This document shows positions 5,361 to 5,415 of a DNA stretch of 5,415 nucleotides, piece by piece. The first letter of the stretch is position 1, and each line of letters opens with the position of its first letter. The position numbers were made by a program, and so were the translations under genes. The notes under the pieces are model-generated. The model ran no database searches. It was not told the DNA's origin and worked only from the letters and a program-made list of their open reading frames with translations. Source of the DNA: an uncultured Collinsella sp. (lineage in GTDB: Bacteria; Actinomycetota; Coriobacteriia; Coriobacteriales; Coriobacteriaceae); assembly GCA_937981515.1 (NCBI GenBank), contig CALJNY010000142.1:1-5415 (forward strand), given 5' to 3'.

Positions 5361-5415
5361 ATGAAGGAAACCGAGAAGATCGAGATCATGCATTTCGACC
5401 AGGAGGGCTATCTCG
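5361..5415 (+). CDS. Start of the next operon gene, possibly a second SIS-domain protein (truncated by window)
   Basis: Only 18 residues are visible: MKETEKIEIMHFDQEGYL. The start is secure, with AAAGGAG (5348-5354) 6 nt upstream of the ATG and a 60-nt gap to the SIS gene, so co-transcription is very likely. The 'FDQEGYL' segment recalls the 'FDEExYL' N-terminus of SIS-domain deglycases/isomerases. If so, two SIS enzymes would lie side by side, as GfrE and GfrF do in the Salmonella glucoselysine/fructoselysine operon. With so few residues this is only a hint; another catabolic or transport gene is possible. Confidence 0.7.
   Translation, partial: MKETEKIEIMHFDQEGYL

Overview
The window is GC-rich and densely coded. 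Codon choice, a type II MurB, and the mix of LacI and HutC-type GntR regulators beside a phosphosugar gene suggest a gut actinobacterium of the Coriobacteriia, possibly Collinsella. This is an inference from style only, because no rRNA or other lineage marker is present.

Layout. Bases 1-535 (minus) hold the N-terminal ~60% of murB (peptidoglycan precursor synthesis), cut by the window edge. Bases 536-718 are a divergent promoter region. Bases 719-1747 (plus) encode a stand-alone LacI-family repressor. Bases 1748-1998 hold a striking perfect 29-bp inverted repeat with an 11-nt loop, and a good extended -10 promoter. Bases 1999-2487 encode a 162-aa protein of unknown function that resembles the domain often found behind DUF4428 zinc ribbons, here without the ribbon. 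Bases 2526-3293 and 3278-3991 encode two GntR/HutC-type regulators with UTRA domains, overlapping by 16 nt. Bases 3992-4184 are an AT-richer regulatory gap with two different operator-like palindromes and a direct repeat. Bases 4185-5300 encode a double-SIS sugar-phosphate enzyme. Bases 5301-5360 carry two small hairpins and a strong ribosome binding site. A further gene starts at 5361 and runs off the window.

How the parts may work together. The right half looks like the regulatory head of a catabolic operon. Two UTRA repressors, a family that usually senses phosphorylated sugars or amino sugars, sit directly upstream of an enzyme built from two SIS domains with no glutaminase domain. This is the architecture of the FrlB/GfrE/GfrF deglycases and of amino-sugar-phosphate deaminases/isomerases. 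The most economical model is uptake and phosphorylation of an amino sugar or a sugar-amine adduct (transporter genes would lie downstream, outside the window), cleavage or deamination by the SIS enzyme, and control by one or both GntR proteins through the palindromes at 4048-4057 and 4145-4163. The exact substrate cannot be read from this window.

The most unusual items are the 29-bp palindrome, the overlapping regulator pair with two distinct candidate operators ahead of the SIS gene, and the hairpin pair next to the ribosome binding site of the next gene. No mobile element gene, CRISPR array, tRNA or rRNA was seen.
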